A stretch of DNA of 9,347 bases from Deltaproteobacteria bacterium (GCA_024644775.1 JAHEHB010000003.1:1-9347); one strand, 5' to 3'; numbered from the stretch's first letter, positions 1 through 6,403 are shown. The notes: a model not told the origin generated them from the sequence alone. A program made the numbers and translations.

Positions 1-180
1 CGGCACCACAGCTACCAGGGGTATGTGCTTCGCATTGACGGAACAACCGGGGATGAATCCGGCGAATTCCAGGTCGCCATCGGAAAGGCTGCGCACGAGA
101 AGCATCAGTTTCGAGCCGGCATCGTTTATATCGAGGACAGCATAGCCCACGTGGGCATCGGGCAGATTGATGTGCGTCAT
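1..180 (-). CDS. Unrecognised small protein, 3' end outside the window
   Basis: The minus strand is open from an ATG at 180-178 to the left edge (60 codons, no stop), so the C-terminus lies outside. The product begins MTHINLPDAHVGYAVLDIND and continues with mixed hydrophobic/charged sequence containing one Cys (residue 45). I see no signal peptide or clear membrane segment. The codons favour G/C at third positions, which supports coding. The ATG overlaps the TGA of the upstream ORF (ATGA at 180-177), typical of translational coupling, so the two probably form one operon. I do not recognise the family. The same DNA is also open on the plus strand, but that frame runs on antisense through the convincing toxin gene, so the minus reading is preferred. 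Existence is moderately sure; function unknown. Confidence 0.5.
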   Translation of the reverse strand, partial: MTHINLPDAHVGYAVLDINDAGSKLMLLVRSLSDGDLEFAGFIPGCSVNAKHIPLVAVVP

Positions 181-365
181 CCGCTGGCACCAGCGGGGCG
201 CTTGACGCCCCTTCCGAGGTCGATGGTGTCTTCCGGAACCAGGCCGATGAAGGTGAGCGTCTCAGCAACCCATGCGGCATTCGATTTGGCGACGGCCAGA
301 CAAGCTTTTTCCATGCCGTTGGAGCCGTCCCGAAGCCTTTTCTCCGCTTCCTCGACGGTGTTCAC
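177..365 (-). CDS. Unrecognised 62-residue protein with GTG start, possibly 5'-truncated
   Basis: The frame opens with GTG at 365-363 and ends with TGA at 179-177, overlapping the ATG of the next ORF. The product starts VNTVEEAEKRLRDGSNGMEK; its first half looks helical and its end is Gly/Ala/Pro-rich. Codon use is G/C-rich like its downstream partner and unlike the toxin gene next to it. No ribosome-binding site precedes the GTG. The same frame continues upstream through four codons (Asp-Pro-Phe-Ala) to an in-frame TGA at 380-378, and beyond that to an ATG at 404-402 (MEAPNSMV, then TGA). The gene may therefore be an intact short gene starting at GTG, a longer gene broken by a nonsense codon, or, less likely, a selenocysteine gene. 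Family not recognised. Confidence 0.4.
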   Translation of the reverse strand: MNTVEEAEKRLRDGSNGMEKACLAVAKSNAAWVAETLTFIGLVPEDTIDLGRGVKRPAGASG

Positions 366-403
366 CGCGAAAGGATCTCAGACCATACTGTTCGGTGCTT
401 CCA

Positions 404-425
404 TGTGCCCGCTTATGCGGACACA
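404..425. repeat. Near-perfect 9-bp inverted repeat between toxin gene and left ORFs
   Basis: On the plus strand, TGTGCCCGC and GCGGACACA flank a TTAT loop; eight of nine pairs are Watson-Crick and the other is a G-T pair on the minus-strand transcript. It lies five bases past the toxin stop codon on the minus strand and coincides with the change from A/T-rich to G/C-rich sequence. No T-run follows on either strand, so it is not a standard intrinsic terminator. It could be a weak terminator, an mRNA 3'-end structure, or a recombination or element end. Confidence 0.5.
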
Positions 426-429
426 GGAA

Positions 430-828
430 TTACAACCAGAAAGTTTTTACTGGATAACTATCGATGGCTGCGTCTCTGGTGACCAACAACGTTTTATGAC
501 GCTGCGCTTGCGCGATCAACAAACGATCAAATGGATCTTTATGGTAGTCCGGCAACAGAGTGGAATCAATCATATCCGAAGCCGAGGGATTCAATATTCT
601 GATATTGGTGTTTTCTAATAAGCCCAATTTCCAATCATGAACGCTGCTGATCGCGACTTTTCCTTTTTTGGATAGCAGCGCAACTTCCCAGAAATTAATT
701 GACGAGGCAAATACATTGCCCTGCGTTGTCTGCCGATCAAAAAATTCAACAAACGCTTCCGTTACCCATTCTAAAGAACTCCAAAATATCAGTGCGTGCG
801 TATCGAATAGATAGCGATTGGGTGTCAA
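430..828 (-). CDS. PIN-domain ribonuclease toxin (VapC type) of a type II toxin-antitoxin pair
   Basis: The 132-residue product is a full-length single PIN domain, the metal-dependent ribonuclease fold of VapC toxins. The acidic metal-site residues are all visible: Asp9 in LFDTHALIFW, Glu48 in INFWEVALL, Asp98/Asp101 in HKDPFDRLLIAQA, and Asp119 in LVTRDAAID. The DPFDRLLIAQA string is typical of the Sll0205-like PIN subgroup, whose partners are usually Phd/YefM-type antitoxins, as here. The start is TTG at 828-826, chosen because a GGAGGG ribosome-binding site lies six bases upstream and because the TTG overlaps the antitoxin stop (TTGA), a normal coupling arrangement. In this family the toxin cleaves RNA when the antitoxin is degraded; the RNA target cannot be read from sequence. 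No catalytic residue is missing, so it is probably active. Confidence 0.93.
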   Translation of the reverse strand: MTPNRYLFDTHALIFWSSLEWVTEAFVEFFDRQTTQGNVFASSINFWEVALLSKKGKVAISSVHDWKLGLLENTNIRILNPSASDMIDSTLLPDYHKDPFDRLLIAQAQRHKTLLVTRDAAIDSYPVKTFWL

Positions 829-1052
829 ATGTATCCCTCCCAGATATCTTCAAAAGTCTGCATAATCTCTTCCGGGGAAACCAGCGCTTTAGGTTGAACT
901 TTCATGTTATCGCGCCAATCAGTTTTAGGCGCAGAAACTAAACGCGCCACTTCTTGTTTGTTGCGGTGGATAACAACCGTTTCACCCTGAGCAACTTTAT
1001 CGAGATACTCAAATAGATTATTTCTAAATTTGGTCGCTGAGACGGTGATCAT
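825..1052 (-). CDS. Phd/YefM-family antitoxin
   Basis: The 75-residue product begins MITVSATKFRNNLFEYLDKV, the characteristic start of prevent-host-death (Phd/YefM) antitoxins. The N-terminal ~45 residues form the dimerising DNA-binding part (GETVVIHRNKQEVARLVSA). The C-terminal tail (SPEEIMQTFEDIWEGYI) is acidic and helical, as expected for the part that binds and blocks the toxin. The ATG at 1052-1050 is chosen over longer alternatives because the homologous region starts exactly there, an AAAGGG ribosome-binding site lies just upstream, and the extension to 1109 would run through the promoter. The stop overlaps the toxin start by the TTGA tetranucleotide, so the toxin is made by coupled translation. 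Antitoxins of this family repress their own promoter, and a palindrome sits at the predicted -10 (1096-1108). Confidence 0.92.
   Translation of the reverse strand: MITVSATKFRNNLFEYLDKVAQGETVVIHRNKQEVARLVSAPKTDWRDNMKVQPKALVSPEEIMQTFEDIWEGYI
835..840 (-). promoter_or_regulatory. Ribosome-binding site fixing the toxin TTG start
   Basis: GGAGGG on the minus strand lies six bases before the TTG at 828-826, inside the last codons of the antitoxin gene. It is a strong Shine-Dalgarno sequence, and it supports TTG as the true start because no ATG or GTG lies nearby in frame. Confidence 0.75.
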
Positions 1053-1095
1053 GACGCACCCTTTTATAGTAACATGCACAGAAAAAAAACGAACA

Positions 1096-1129
1096 TGTAC
1101 ATGGTACAATGCTGACTCACAAAAATCAA
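1096..1129 (-). promoter_or_regulatory. Toxin-antitoxin promoter with overlapping palindromic operator
   Basis: On the minus strand a -35 TTGATT (1129-1124) and a -10 TACCAT (1106-1101) are separated by 17 bases. The -10 lies inside a perfect inverted repeat, TGTAC-CAT-GTACA (1108-1096). A further TGTACA sits just upstream at 1131-1136. A palindrome covering the -10 of a toxin-antitoxin operon is the usual place for antitoxin binding. Each promoter box matches the consensus at only four of six positions, so the call rests mainly on geometry and context. Confidence 0.5.
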
Positions 1130-1278
1130 GTGTACAGGACCCAAAAAAATGGAACTGAGATCCATTATGATAGATACCAGAATATATACCCTGCTAAACT
1201 GAGTTATCACCACATAGCGTCCCAATGAACGAAAGTCGAACCACAATTTAAAAAGCGATGTTCGAGGCAAAATAAAAG

Positions 1279-1812
1279 ATGAACGATCATAGAAACTATT
1301 TCATTAAAACAGACCGTTTAGGTTTCCGCCATTGGCGTGAAGAAGACATTGATATTGCGTTGATACTCTGGGGAGATTATGAGGTCACGAAACGAATCGA
1401 TGCGCGTGGAAAGCTATCTGAAAATCAGGTTCGAGAGCGGCTGGTAAGAGAAATCACTACTGAAAAAGAATACGGTGTCCAATATTGGCCGATTTTTCTT
1501 TTAAAAAATAATGAACACATGGGCTGCTGTGGGCTAAGGCCATACGATCTGCCGCAACAAATATACGAAATCGGCTTTCACATACGTTCAAATTTCTGGC
1601 GACACGGATACGCAACTGAAGCCGCACACGCGGTTATTCACTATGCTTTCAGCACCCTCAAAGCAAAGAGCCTCTTTGCCGGCCATAATCCCGGAAACGA
1701 ATCCTCACGGCATCTACTGAAAACGCTGGGATTTCGGTACACCCACGATGAATTCTATCCACCGACGGGTCTCAATCATCCATCATATTTACTAAAAATG
1801 GATGGACGCTAA
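1279..1812 (+). CDS. GNAT-family N-acetyltransferase (RimJ/RimL type)
   Basis: The 177-residue product matches the RimJ/RimL-like branch of GNAT acetyltransferases, which move an acetyl group from acetyl-CoA to an amine, either a protein N-terminus or a small molecule. The N-terminus has the typical TDRLGFRHWREEDID (residues 11-25). The acetyl-CoA pyrophosphate loop is visible as FWRHGYATEAA (106-116), followed by a helix. NPGNESSRHLLKTLGF (137-152) is the conserved C-terminal motif with the Asn and Ser/Leu pattern of this family. Length is normal. The ATG is preceded by only a weak GAGG about ten bases upstream. The gene stands alone on the plus strand, divergent from the antitoxin, and its stop overlaps the stop of the convergent membrane gene. 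The substrate cannot be inferred; ribosomal-protein modification is only one possibility. Confidence 0.9.
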   Translation: MNDHRNYFIKTDRLGFRHWREEDIDIALILWGDYEVTKRIDARGKLSENQVRERLVREITTEKEYGVQYWPIFLLKNNEHMGCCGLRPYDLPQQIYEIGFHIRSNFWRHGYATEAAHAVIHYAFSTLKAKSLFAGHNPGNESSRHLLKTLGFRYTHDEFYPPTGLNHPSYLLKMDGR

Positions 1813-4214
1813 TTTGCCGCGACTATTTGAGCCGATAAACGTAAATTCGCTGATTGAAGCAATTTTTCGCTATAGGGCGCCCATCCAATCGATTCTGTTA
1901 TAAACACACCCTCCCCATTTTCAAGGCGCAAAAGGATATTAATCGGGTTATTATATTCTGTTTCAACGAGACAACTGATATCGACCCGACCGTCCCGATG
2001 GGATAGCGTTTTCTTGACGATAATTTGATTGTCTTCCAGAATTGCCAGAACGGCGGTGGCATCTCCCTCCAAAGATCCTGTTAGCTGAAATACCCTTTTA
2101 CCGACCCCGCCATTAAACGGGGGCACCAAACCTGTCCATCGATACCCTCTGTGTTCAAAATAATTTTGTTGCAGATCACTTTGAGGAACAGAATTATTTT
2201 TAAAAAAATCCATATTGTCGCTCGAAACGTATCGTTTTTCCGATTCCGGTATGTCATAAAACCGGTTTATTACCGATAGGAGCGGCTGGTTCTTTGAGCC
2301 GGTTTTCAGTAAGATGTACGCGTGATTTAAATCCATATTCGAGAGCAGTTGGGCCGTTTGAGCCGGATTCGAGATCAATTGCTCTTTAAAAGGTAAATGG
2401 GCATCGGCGGGATAAATCTGAGGAATCCACAGCCCCAATGCAATCGTCAAAATGGCAACTCCCATCCGTAATTTCGTCTTTTTTAAAGGCAAAAAAAGCA
2501 TCAGACCGGTTGCGATGTAAATTCCGATTGAAAAAGGGTGCAATGAATATTTGTATGGATCGAGAAGCGCCGGTGAATAGCCATAAAGCTGGGGGAAAAC
2601 GATGGGTAACGAATCATGATAAAGAGCAAAGAGCTTATTGAAATCACTTAATTTTAAAAGCATCACGAAAAAAGGTACAATAGACAGCAAACCCAGGAAA
2701 AAAAACCACCATTGGGATACATTGTCACTCCGGTTAAAGACGCGTGCCGCCGCTGGAATTAGCAAAGGAAGAAGGATAACTAAATATCTACCCGGCAAAC
2801 AAGACCCTTCTGTCACCCATAACGTACAGGAGGTTAACAATATTGCAACGAGATGGATGAAAACCGTTAACGTTTTGAACCGATGGTCTTTATCGCGCAA
2901 CAATACCTTTAAGTTTGCCATAATCAGCCAAACAAACACCGGTAAAGAGTATAGTATCCCGCGACGGCTGCCCAGCTGTTGCCAGATTCCGAGGGGATAT
3001 TGAAACAGCCTCCAATCAGATGACGAATACGATCTGCCGCCCACAAATAACTGATTATACACATAGAAATATATCGCAAGACTCATTAGACAAAAAAGCG
3101 AAAATAACAGTATCCGAAATAAATTTTTCTTTATGGGCCTTTCACCCCAAAAACCCCAGACACCATAAAATCCGGCACCTAACAGGCTGCTGGGAAAAAA
3201 TCTAACTTGAAGCCACGGTAAACAAAAAAAACAGAACACCGCGATGAAAAATGACCCCCACGGACGTTGTTTTTGAACAAACACAGCATACATGAACCAC
3301 GCAAGCAGGGTTGCGCCGGTTATTTCGGGAAGTGTACGTGATGAGTATATCCCCCATATCGAACTGAATACCAGTAACCCCGTCGTAAAAAATATTCCCA
3401 TGGGTTTAGCATTGTAGATTTGGCAGAGCTTTATCATACCAATGATGCCCAGCGCCGATATAATGGCCAGCACAAAGTGACGCAAGACGATATCTCGGTG
3501 AATAACAGGGGCCAATAGAATGGACAGGCCAAATGGATGATTTGAATACCAATGCTCCCCACGAGAGTTCGGACTAATATGCAGTCTTCTGCGTTCACTG
3601 TTTGCAGGATTATCGACGTTGTTTCGAATATCCACATCATGGTCTGTATATAGACTTTCTGCCTGGACAATATAGTGCCCTTCATCGGCAGAGTGAGGAC
3701 CAACCGAATCCGTGAAATATGTTCCCAAAGCAGTAAAAACGCCTGCTAAGACAATGAAACAGACTATCAAGAATGATCGCGTCACGTCGTATCGATTGAC
3801 GATGGCAGCGTATCGTGAATTAATCAAAAGCAGGCTGCTGGAAATCAGAATTGATGCGATGACGATGGGTAGATTTCCAATGATAAATATCGGGAAATAA
3901 GCACGGAGAAAAACCGGTGCAAATGATATCGGTAGCAATGCCATCGGCAAGGTGCAATACAGAACAGAATTTCCAGAACGGTTTGCTAAACGGTACAGTG
4001 TAAAATACGCCCAAATGGTAATTACGAATATCGCAAAAAATGCAACCCATGAAACAAAGGGAATAGGGAAAATAACGACCGACGTTTCCTCCGACAGGTT
4101 GATCCAATGACCCAAGAGTTGGGTATTTTCCAATAAAAAAGTGGTGAAAATTAAGAGGAGGAGGACGGCTGCCCACGTTGTCAGCTCATGGTTCCGATGA
4201 CGCGTATTTAACAC
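1809..4214 (-). CDS. Large multi-pass membrane protein, GT-C-type glycosyltransferase-like
   Basis: The 801-residue product has about 600 residues of alternating hydrophobic segments (first at ~13-30, last at ~585-600) followed by a ~200-residue soluble tail. GT-C enzymes (ArnT/PMT type) take sugars from polyprenyl-phosphate donors on the periplasmic face. Matching features here are an acidic pair in the first long outer loop (Asp177-Glu178 in GPHSADEGHY), a second loop motif YSNHPFGLSILLAP (223-236), a Pro-Glu motif (LPEITGATLLAWF, 295-307) and a late loop GSCLPGRYLVILLPLL (470-485) resembling the GxRYL loops of such proteins. The start is GTG at 4214-4212 with a GGAAA eight bases upstream; no ATG lies nearby. 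It follows the UbiA-like gene after a 108-base gap, which suggests its donor is a polyprenyl-phosphate pentose. Sugar and acceptor are inferences; the fold is fairly sure. Confidence 0.72.
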   Translation of the reverse strand: MLNTRHRNHELTTWAAVLLLLIFTTFLLENTQLLGHWINLSEETSVVIFPIPFVSWVAFFAIFVITIWAYFTLYRLANRSGNSVLYCTLPMALLPISFAPVFLRAYFPIFIIGNLPIVIASILISSSLLLINSRYAAIVNRYDVTRSFLIVCFIVLAGVFTALGTYFTDSVGPHSADEGHYIVQAESLYTDHDVDIRNNVDNPANSERRRLHISPNSRGEHWYSNHPFGLSILLAPVIHRDIVLRHFVLAIISALGIIGMIKLCQIYNAKPMGIFFTTGLLVFSSIWGIYSSRTLPEITGATLLAWFMYAVFVQKQRPWGSFFIAVFCFFCLPWLQVRFFPSSLLGAGFYGVWGFWGERPIKKNLFRILLFSLFCLMSLAIYFYVYNQLFVGGRSYSSSDWRLFQYPLGIWQQLGSRRGILYSLPVFVWLIMANLKVLLRDKDHRFKTLTVFIHLVAILLTSCTLWVTEGSCLPGRYLVILLPLLIPAAARVFNRSDNVSQWWFFFLGLLSIVPFFVMLLKLSDFNKLFALYHDSLPIVFPQLYGYSPALLDPYKYSLHPFSIGIYIATGLMLFLPLKKTKLRMGVAILTIALGLWIPQIYPADAHLPFKEQLISNPAQTAQLLSNMDLNHAYILLKTGSKNQPLLSVINRFYDIPESEKRYVSSDNMDFFKNNSVPQSDLQQNYFEHRGYRWTGLVPPFNGGVGKRVFQLTGSLEGDATAVLAILEDNQIIVKKTLSHRDGRVDISCLVETEYNNPINILLRLENGEGVFITESIGWAPYSEKLLQSANLRLSAQIVAAN

Positions 4215-4322
4215 TTCAAATTTCCGATTATTGGGAAAGTGACCATTGCTTTGAATATTTACCGAAAATTAGGAGATATGGGAGTCAAATATCATAACTG
4301 ATCTCAAATTCTGCAACAGTTC

Positions 4323-5270
4323 TCAGTATGAAGGATTGTTTTGAACAGCAATGGTTGGCGCAAATATTTCCCTTAAAATCGGCACATCCATGAAAAAAAG
4401 TGCAATAAAAAAAGCAAGACAGACAAACGAATAGGCAACGAATCCTTTTTCCTTATATAAACGCTCCGGGTATTGTGTGGGGCTGTCCGGCTTTAATCCA
4501 AGATGAATATACCAAGAAATAAATCCTGCTACAAATGGTACTGCCAGAATAAGCTCCATGCGGTATCTGAGAAGGAAAATGCCAAAGAACAATCCAAACG
4601 CGCAACCATAATAAATAATACTCACCAACAATCGTTCTTCGTTGTAATGGCGAAAAGAGTTTCGATATTCCACAGCGATATCTTTATTATTGATTCTTCG
4701 ATATTCAGCAAATCGCTTAACCGACATGAAAAAAGCCCCAACCATCCAATAGGCTGAAATAAGCGATATAGGGGGCAGCGCCTTTATTCCGGTACAATAC
4801 CATCCAAGAAGGAATCTCAGAGGATTATTGATGGATTCTGATAGCACATCCAAATAGGGTTTATCTTTTGTACGTAACGGCGGGACATTGTATGCGTTCC
4901 CCATAACCAAAAAGGCCAACGTTGTATAGAAAAACGCCTTATTAAGCGACAGTGAGATCAGGATGCCGAAAGCGCCTAATAACATCCATTCGACATAGGC
5001 AATTTTTAATTCAACTTCTCCAGAGGGAATCGGTCGATTCTTTTTTACAGGATGAACCGCATCTTGAGGAGAATCCAGTATTTCATTGATAACATAGTTG
5101 CTTGATGCGATGAATGCAGCCACAATCAATGCAACGATCAAATTCCAAAACATGTTGCGACTTATTAATTCCGGCTCAGCATAGAGAGCTACAAACACCC
5201 CGGGCAAGACAAATACATTTTTAACAAAATGATCGATGCGAGCAATTTTAAGATAAGGATGAAGGTTCAT
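4323..5270 (-). CDS. UbiA-family prenyltransferase, decaprenyl-phosphate phosphoribosyltransferase-like
   Basis: The 315-residue integral membrane protein has the UbiA superfamily layout with about eight or nine membrane helices. Its motifs match the branch that joins PRPP to polyprenyl phosphate (5-phosphoribosyl-1-phosphoryl-decaprenol synthase, as Rv3806c of mycobacteria). ARIDHFVKNVFVLPG (10-24) is the typical N-terminus. The first Asp-rich motif is NEILDSPQD (62-70), followed by the diagnostic HPVKKNRPIPSGE (73-85). The second is YNVPPLRTKDKPYLDVLSES (127-146), then NNPLRFLLGWY. A KRFAEYR string (185-191) resembles the KRxxE motif of this branch rather than quinone or heme prenyltransferases. 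The first motif has Glu63 where Asp is usual. The start is ATG with a weak ribosome-binding site. The neighbour is a GT-C-like protein, consistent with making a lipid-linked pentose donor. The exact lipid length and sugar are unknown. Confidence 0.82.
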   Translation of the reverse strand: MNLHPYLKIARIDHFVKNVFVLPGVFVALYAEPELISRNMFWNLIVALIVAAFIASSNYVINEILDSPQDAVHPVKKNRPIPSGEVELKIAYVEWMLLGAFGILISLSLNKAFFYTTLAFLVMGNAYNVPPLRTKDKPYLDVLSESINNPLRFLLGWYCTGIKALPPISLISAYWMVGAFFMSVKRFAEYRRINNKDIAVEYRNSFRHYNEERLLVSIIYYGCAFGLFFGIFLLRYRMELILAVPFVAGFISWYIHLGLKPDSPTQYPERLYKEKGFVAYSFVCLAFFIALFFMDVPILREIFAPTIAVQNNPSY

Positions 5271-5308
5271 TTCTGCTCTTATCCAACACCAAACTCAGCT
5301 AATCAACG

Positions 5309-5322
5309 GGAAGTCCGCTTCC
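5309..5322. other. Small hairpin in the 142-base gap before the UbiA-like gene
   Basis: GGAAG-TCCG-CTTCC is a perfect 5-bp stem in the spacer 5271-5412 between the propeller gene and the UbiA-like gene. No T-run follows on the minus strand, so it is not a clear terminator. The spacer has no ORF of note and no convincing promoter, so read-through from the upstream gene is plausible. Confidence 0.3.
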
Positions 5323-5412
5323 TAAATTCTGTGAAATGTCCCGCCCGATTGCTGAATGTTAGCCGATGACAGCTTTCAGTTACGCTCTTTCGTTAAATTG
5401 TCGTTTTAATCA

Positions 5413-6228
5413 CTATCTACTCAAATATCGAACCGGGATCGATTGTATTTTCCCATCATTGGGAACATGAATGGATGCCTTATCCGGTTCACTAACAAAA
5501 TCCGGTAAAGAGGGGATGTCACCGCTTTCATCTAATACTGTCTCGTAATACGTATTCTCACTACCCACCTCAGTTTCAAATTCCCATTCCAACCCATTCC
5601 ATTGGGTGTAATAAGCTTTATAGGATCCATCACGATATCCCAACCAGTATATGAATGGCGTCCCCGTTTCATCGATTCCGATGATGGGTAAAATATCCGG
5701 TGTTGAATCATCCAGGTTAACTCTCAACGGAATTTCCCAATCATTTCCATTCCATCTTGAGAAAAAAATATCATCGTCCTGGCCATCGAATCCCGCCCAA
5801 ACAATCCACGAAACATTCCCATTGTCCACAGCAATGGAAGGGGACACGTTCGAGGTTAGGTCGGATGAAATTTGCCTTGGGGTTGACCATGATTTGTCAT
5901 TATATCTGCAAAAAGACAGTCGGCTTTCCGTACCAATCGCATCAACCCACAAGGCCCAAATTGTTCCATTCGTTCCCACTGAAAGAGCCGGCTGTGTATT
6001 CAATAGCTTATCATCGGTCAATGGTAACGCTGAGCTCCAAAAATTATCCTTAAAAAAACTGTAGAAAATTTCATGATCCTCTCCATCCGATTCCGCCCAA
6101 GCGACATGGGCTTTTACCGCGCCGGCTGCCGCACTTTCGGTAGCACAATAATTAGAAACCAGCAAAATGGAAGTACCCCAAAAAATAAGCATCATAAATC
6201 GAACAATAGGATTACCGTATCTGCGCAT
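5413..6228 (-). CDS. Exported protein with four beta-propeller-like repeats
   Basis: The 271-residue product starts with basic residues and a hydrophobic stretch (about 9-25), then an Ala-rich stretch (ESAAAGA, 31-37) suitable for signal peptidase I. Cys28 has no good lipobox, so a lipoprotein is unlikely. The mature part holds four ~50-residue repeats beginning near residues 41, 91, 141 and 191. Each has a W/Y-x-x-W strand (HVAWAE, WALWVD, WIVWAG, FIYWLG), then an F/Y-rich strand ending in an N-x-x-W turn (WNGNDWEIP), then a P-x-I-x-V/I-D strand followed by G. This is a WD/sialidase-like propeller pattern without Asp-box or sialidase catalytic residues, so binding is more likely than catalysis. 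Start: ATG at 6228-6226, eight bases after an AAGGAG; a TTG six bases earlier is too close to it. Biological role unknown; it leads the putative glycosylation operon. Confidence 0.78.
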   Translation of the reverse strand: MRRYGNPIVRFMMLIFWGTSILLVSNYCATESAAAGAVKAHVAWAESDGEDHEIFYSFFKDNFWSSALPLTDDKLLNTQPALSVGTNGTIWALWVDAIGTESRLSFCRYNDKSWSTPRQISSDLTSNVSPSIAVDNGNVSWIVWAGFDGQDDDIFFSRWNGNDWEIPLRVNLDDSTPDILPIIGIDETGTPFIYWLGYRDGSYKAYYTQWNGLEWEFETEVGSENTYYETVLDESGDIPSLPDFVSEPDKASIHVPNDGKIQSIPVRYLSR

Positions 6229-6236
6229 TATCAATT

Positions 6237-6242
6237 CTCCTT
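6237..6242 (-). promoter_or_regulatory. Ribosome-binding site fixing the propeller gene start
   Basis: AAGGAG on the minus strand is eight bases from the ATG at 6228-6226 but only two bases from the upstream TTG at 6234-6232. The ATG is therefore the better start. Confidence 0.7.
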
Positions 6243-6305
6243 TAAATTAGTTTGTCTGAACAATCGAGATGTTTCTTCTTTTAACACCATGGAAATCACA
6301 GAATA

Positions 6306-6337
6306 AATAATCACCCCCCGCAGGGGGACGAATTATT
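6306..6337. other. G/C-core hairpin in the leader of the minus-strand operon
   Basis: A CCCCC/GGGGG core around a short GCA loop (6314-6327) is extended by an outer AATAAT/ATTATT stem (6306-6311 with 6332-6337) across a small internal loop. Read on the minus strand, the G-run is followed by TGATTATTTATT, which is U-rich but not a clean U-run. It lies downstream of the predicted leftward promoter and upstream of the propeller gene, so it could act as an attenuator, an mRNA-stabilising element or a weak terminator. Confidence 0.45.
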
Positions 6338-6403
6338 CACAGAGCAATTTGAATTGAAAAAACTCCCCAACCCCCCATCGATTTGATTTTTCGTATACTA
6401 CCT

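Noticed and set aside
366..430. An integron attC-like site next to the toxin and acetyltransferase cargo
   Set aside because: The inverted repeat here lacks the RYYYAAC/GTTRRRY core sites, and no integrase is present.
25..618. A 197-codon plus-strand open frame at the left end
   Set aside because: It runs antisense through the well-supported PIN toxin gene and through two coupled minus-strand ORFs. Its product has no recognisable features.
1053..1109. N-terminal extension of the antitoxin to an upstream start
   Set aside because: The family's conserved start is at the internal Met (1052), and the extension would cover the predicted promoter and operator.
2438..3205. Several plus-strand open frames of 61-121 codons inside the GT-C-like gene
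   Set aside because: They are antisense to a long membrane protein gene, lack ribosome-binding sites and have compositions typical of reverse complements of hydrophobic codons.
5651..6064. Plus-strand frames of 98 and 137 codons inside the propeller gene
   Set aside because: They lie antisense to repeats that are clearly conserved with each other at the protein level on the minus strand.
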